The notes under the pieces were generated by a model. That model worked only from the letters and a program-made list of their open reading frames with translations. It was not told the DNA's origin and ran no database searches. Of a stretch of DNA of 64,000 nt, positions 61,836-64,000 are shown one piece after another. The stretch covers positions 20,936 through 84,935 of the forward strand of contig CAZEUG010000006.1 of the NCBI GenBank assembly GCA_964515055.1, in the 5' to 3' direction. This DNA comes from QAMX01 sp964515055 (GTDB taxonomy: Bacteria > Bacillota > Clostridia > Oscillospirales > QAMX01). Made by a program: the position numbers and the translations under genes. Every line of letters starts with the position of its first letter. Position 1 is the stretch's first letter.

Positions 61836-61980
61836 AATTGTAAAACCTGACGTTAAGTTTTCTGTTGAATTCTGCGCGAAAGGGCATGGAATCGTGAAAT
61901 TTCCCCCGGAGCACATGACTGGTTCAGGCGGAAGTTCTTTTCGAAAGCGAGCTGCCCTTTTGCCGGGGCAGTTTTTTTGT
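61836..61980 (+). ncRNA. Leader RNA with internal terminator
   Basis: The 5' leader of the hyd operon carries a 6-bp stem CTGCCC/GGGCAG (61952-61957 with 61966-61971) followed by seven T, 19 nt before the first gene. GGGCA at 61882-61886 could pair with TGCCC at 61953-61957 and prevent the terminator. I recognise no known riboswitch core. The order promoter, 145-nt leader, terminator, gene implies regulated read-through, perhaps by metal, cofactor or redox state. Confidence 0.6.
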
Positions 61981-61997
61981 TTGGAAGGAGCGTTTGC

Positions 61998-62255
61998 ATG
62001 GAAACAAGAGTCGCCGTTATGGCTGTGATCATCGAGAAAACCGATTCTGTCGAGCAGCTCAACGCCGTGCTGCACGATTACGGTGCCTACATCATCGGGC
62101 GAATGGGGCTCCCCTACCGTTCCAGAGGGATTCACATCGTTTCTCTCGCGATGGATGCGCCGCAGGATGTCATTTCCGCGTTGGCCGGGAAGCTGGGCAA
62201 TCTGGACGGTGTCAGCGTAAAAACCGCCTACTCGAATGTGATCAGCCATGACTGA
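61998..62255 (+). CDS. TM1266-type putative regulator of [FeFe]-hydrogenase system
   Basis: 85 residues of the ACT/NikR-C-like TM1266 family: VAVMAVIIE, NAVLHDYGAYIIGRMGLPYRSRGIHIVSLA. These proteins are encoded before hydE/hydG in many Clostridia and Thermotogales and are annotated as iron-only hydrogenase system regulators; the mechanism is not known to me. AAGGAG lies 7 nt before ATG 61998. It overlaps hydE by 8 nt. Confidence 0.9.
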   Translation: METRVAVMAVIIEKTDSVEQLNAVLHDYGAYIIGRMGLPYRSRGIHIVSLAMDAPQDVISALAGKLGNLDGVSVKTAYSNVISHD

Positions 62256-63330
62256 GCCGCTTCAGCTGTTGGAAAAGCTCGCAGCGGAGCATACGCTGAC
62301 CGTAGACGAATATGAACGGCTCATCGCTGCGCAGGAGCCCGCTCTGGCGGCTCGTGCAGCGGTTCTGGCCGACCGGCTACGCAGAGCGGTGTACGGTACC
62401 GACGTGTATCTGCGTGGTCTGATTGAAATCGGCAACGTCTGTCGAAACGACTGCTACTACTGCGGCATTCGGCGCAGCAACGGTGCCTGCGACCGATACC
62501 GTCTGTCGGACGATGAGATTCTGGCCTGCTGCGCGGAAGGCTATCAGCTTGGCTTTCGCACGTTCGTCCTGCAGGGCGGCGAGGGCGTTTTTTCCGTTTC
62601 TCACATCTGTCGGCTGGTATCCGCCATGCGGGCGGCCTACCCGGACTGCGCCATCACCCTGTCGCTCGGCGAATACCCGCGGGAAGACTATCTGGCCATG
62701 TTCCGCGCCGGAGCCAACCGATATCTGCTGCGACACGAGACAGCCGATGCGGCGCACTATGCGCGGCTGCACCCGTCCGCGATGTCCTTTGAAAACCGGA
62801 TGCGATGTCTGCGCGACTTGAAAAGCATTGGGTTTCAGGTCGGCTGCGGCTTCATGGTCGGTTCCCCGTTTCAAACCTCCGCAACACTGGCAAAGGATTT
62901 GAAGTGGATTGAAACGTTTCAGCCGGATATGTGCGGGATTGGGCCGTTTATTCCGCAAAAGGATACCCCCTTTCACAATGCGCCGCCCGGGACGGCTGAT
63001 CAGACACTGTATCTGCTCTCTCTGATCCGTCTGATCCGTCCCAATATTCTGCTCCCTGCCACAACGGCGCTCGGCTCCATCGATCCAAGCGGGCGTGCCC
63101 GGGGCATTCTGGCCGGCGCCAACGTGATCATGCCCAATCTTTCACCGGTATCTGTCCGTTCCAAATATGCCCTGTATGACAACAAGCTCAGCTCCGGCGA
63201 CGAGTCGGCGCAGTGCAAACGCCAGCTGGAAGCGCACATGGAGGCCATAGGGTTCCATGTTGTAATGTCCCGCGGCGATATCATTCACACAGTTGGTGCA
63301 TCCGCTTCCGAAGCGTCCTGTGCAAACTGA
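62248..63330 (+). CDS. hydE: [FeFe]-hydrogenase H-cluster radical SAM maturase HydE
   Basis: 360 residues. Radical SAM motif CRNDCYYCG (Cys 65, 69, 72) and the BioB-like barrel with GEGVFSV, HETADAAHYARLHP and GFMVGSPFQT. HydE works with HydG and HydF to build the 2Fe subcluster of [FeFe]-hydrogenase. It is distinguished from BioB by context and the GIRRSN end of the motif. No hydF or hydA is in the window. Confidence 0.94.
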   Translation: MTEPLQLLEKLAAEHTLTVDEYERLIAAQEPALAARAAVLADRLRRAVYGTDVYLRGLIEIGNVCRNDCYYCGIRRSNGACDRYRLSDDEILACCAEGYQLGFRTFVLQGGEGVFSVSHICRLVSAMRAAYPDCAITLSLGEYPREDYLAMFRAGANRYLLRHETADAAHYARLHPSAMSFENRMRCLRDLKSIGFQVGCGFMVGSPFQTSATLAKDLKWIETFQPDMCGIGPFIPQKDTPFHNAPPGTADQTLYLLSLIRLIRPNILLPATTALGSIDPSGRARGILAGANVIMPNLSPVSVRSKYALYDNKLSSGDESAQCKRQLEAHMEAIGFHVVMSRGDIIHTVGASASEASCAN

Positions 63331-63353
63331 CCGAACAGAAAGGAATTGATTTT

Positions 63354-64000
63354 ATGGCAGCGTATTGTCCCACTTCCCGCAAAGCAGAGGAATTCATCAG
63401 CGACGCGGAAATCCGCGAAACCATTGCCTATGCACAGGCCAACAGGCACAACGTCGAGCTGATTGACGCATTGCTGGAAAAAGCACGGCCAAAAAAAAGC
63501 GGCAACGGTGTGACCTGCGCCGGATTAAACCATCGGGAAGCCTCCGTGCTTCTGGCCTGTGACATTCCGGAAAAGATCGACGCCATGTACCAACTGGCCA
63601 ATGAAATCAAGCTGGCCTTCTACGGCAACCGGATTGTCATGTTTGCGCCGTTGTATCTTTCCAACTACTGTGTCAACGGCTGTGTATACTGTCCCTACCA
63701 CTACAGGAACAAGCACATTACGCGGAAAAAGCTGACGCAGGAGGAAGTGCGCGCCGAGGTCATCGCTTTGCAGGACATGGGGCACAAGCGTCTGGCCATT
63801 GAGGCCGGAGAGGATCCGGTGAACAACCCGATCGAGTACATTCTCGACTGCATCCATACCATTTACTCCGTCCATCACAAAAACGGAGACATTCGCCGCG
63901 TCAACGTCAACATTGCGGCCACAACGGTGGAAAACTACCGGAAGCTGAAGGAAGCGGGCATCGGCACCTACATCCTGTTCCAGGAGACATACAACCGGGA
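63354..64000 (+). CDS. hydG: [FeFe]-hydrogenase H-cluster radical SAM maturase HydG (partial)
   Basis: First 215 residues; continues past the window. Cysteines 106, 110 and 113 (SNYCVNGCVYCPYH) form the radical SAM cluster; the ThiH-like start and FQETYNR agree with HydG, which splits tyrosine to supply CO and CN ligands. AAAGGA is 9 nt before ATG 63354; it starts 23 nt behind hydE. Confidence 0.94.
   Translation, partial: MAAYCPTSRKAEEFISDAEIRETIAYAQANRHNVELIDALLEKARPKKSGNGVTCAGLNHREASVLLACDIPEKIDAMYQLANEIKLAFYGNRIVMFAPLYLSNYCVNGCVYCPYHYRNKHITRKKLTQEEVRAEVIALQDMGHKRLAIEAGEDPVNNPIEYILDCIHTIYSVHHKNGDIRRVNVNIAATTVENYRKLKEAGIGTYILFQETYNR

Noticed and set aside
1..64000. CRISPR arrays, IS elements, prophage genes, tRNA or rRNA genes
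   Set aside because: None seen by eye on either strand; only the tmRNA carries a tRNA-like end. A tRNAscan or IS search would settle it.

Overview
The window looks like chromosomal DNA of an anaerobic, fermentative, Gram-positive bacterium of the Clostridia, probably of the Oscillospiraceae/Ruminococcaceae type. Pointers are a SigH-type sigma factor, PadR and ECF-transporter S components, paired ABC exporters with DUF1854, a TIGR03960/DUF2344 pair behind a SpoIVFB-like protease, a D-lactate dehydrogenase-like enzyme and [FeFe]-hydrogenase maturases. Promoters are of the consensus housekeeping type (TTGACA, 17 nt, TATAAT) and ribosome binding sites are strong GGAGG-like. The taxonomic placement is inference. 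I see no insertion sequence, prophage, CRISPR array or tRNA gene; nearly everything is ordinary core genome.

Layout. 1-5034 (minus): two ABC half-exporters flanking a DUF1854 protein, preceded by a 49-codon ORF with its own promoter and a terminator, an arrangement like translation-controlled attenuation; then tmRNA. 5035-13183 (minus): rpoC and rpoB, with an odd G-rich repeat tract behind rpoC. 13276-15860 (plus): sigH-like gene, a zinc-ribbon protein, an AraC regulator and a nucleotidyltransferase-like protein. 15899-20539 (minus): 2-hydroxyacid dehydrogenase, the DUF2344 and TIGR03960 pair, an M50 protease and a small membrane protein. 20675-26204 (plus): an amino-acid ABC uptake operon whose binding protein is circularly permuted, a small drug/metabolite-type membrane protein and a GH38-like protein with an altered active site. 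26259-33322 (minus): an iron-sulfur/GNAT fusion interrupted by an in-frame TGA and preceded by a structured leader RNA, a lipid kinase, a HAD phosphatase, an HTH-serine dehydratase fusion, a TtcA-like enzyme and a PadR/DUF4097 pair.

33367-36263: trmB, a Cys-rich protein, and divergent GtrA and glycosyltransferase genes. 36148-39889 (minus): ruvC-ruvA-ruvB-ECF S component-queG. 39914-45772 (plus): a ComEC-like lipoprotein with DUF3006, an AI-2E family permease, NagB, an NYN nuclease-like protein and a large lipoprotein of unknown function. 46053-50118 (minus): tig, clpP, clpX, engB. 50191-56450 (minus): rplS, lepB, rbgA, rnhB, yraN, dipeptidase, thrC, phosphoesterase. 56512-58302 (minus): phosphoglucomutase. 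58429-64000 (plus): secA, a tiny Cys/Asp-repeat membrane protein, and the hydrogenase-maturation operon (TM1266-type regulator, hydE, hydG) behind a leader with an internal terminator.

The points most worth following are the circularly permuted binding protein, the leader-ORF/attenuator upstream of the ABC-DUF1854 cassette, the two structured leaders (27.6 kb and 61.9 kb), the in-frame TGA, the regulator-enzyme fusion and the Cys/Asp-repeat protein.
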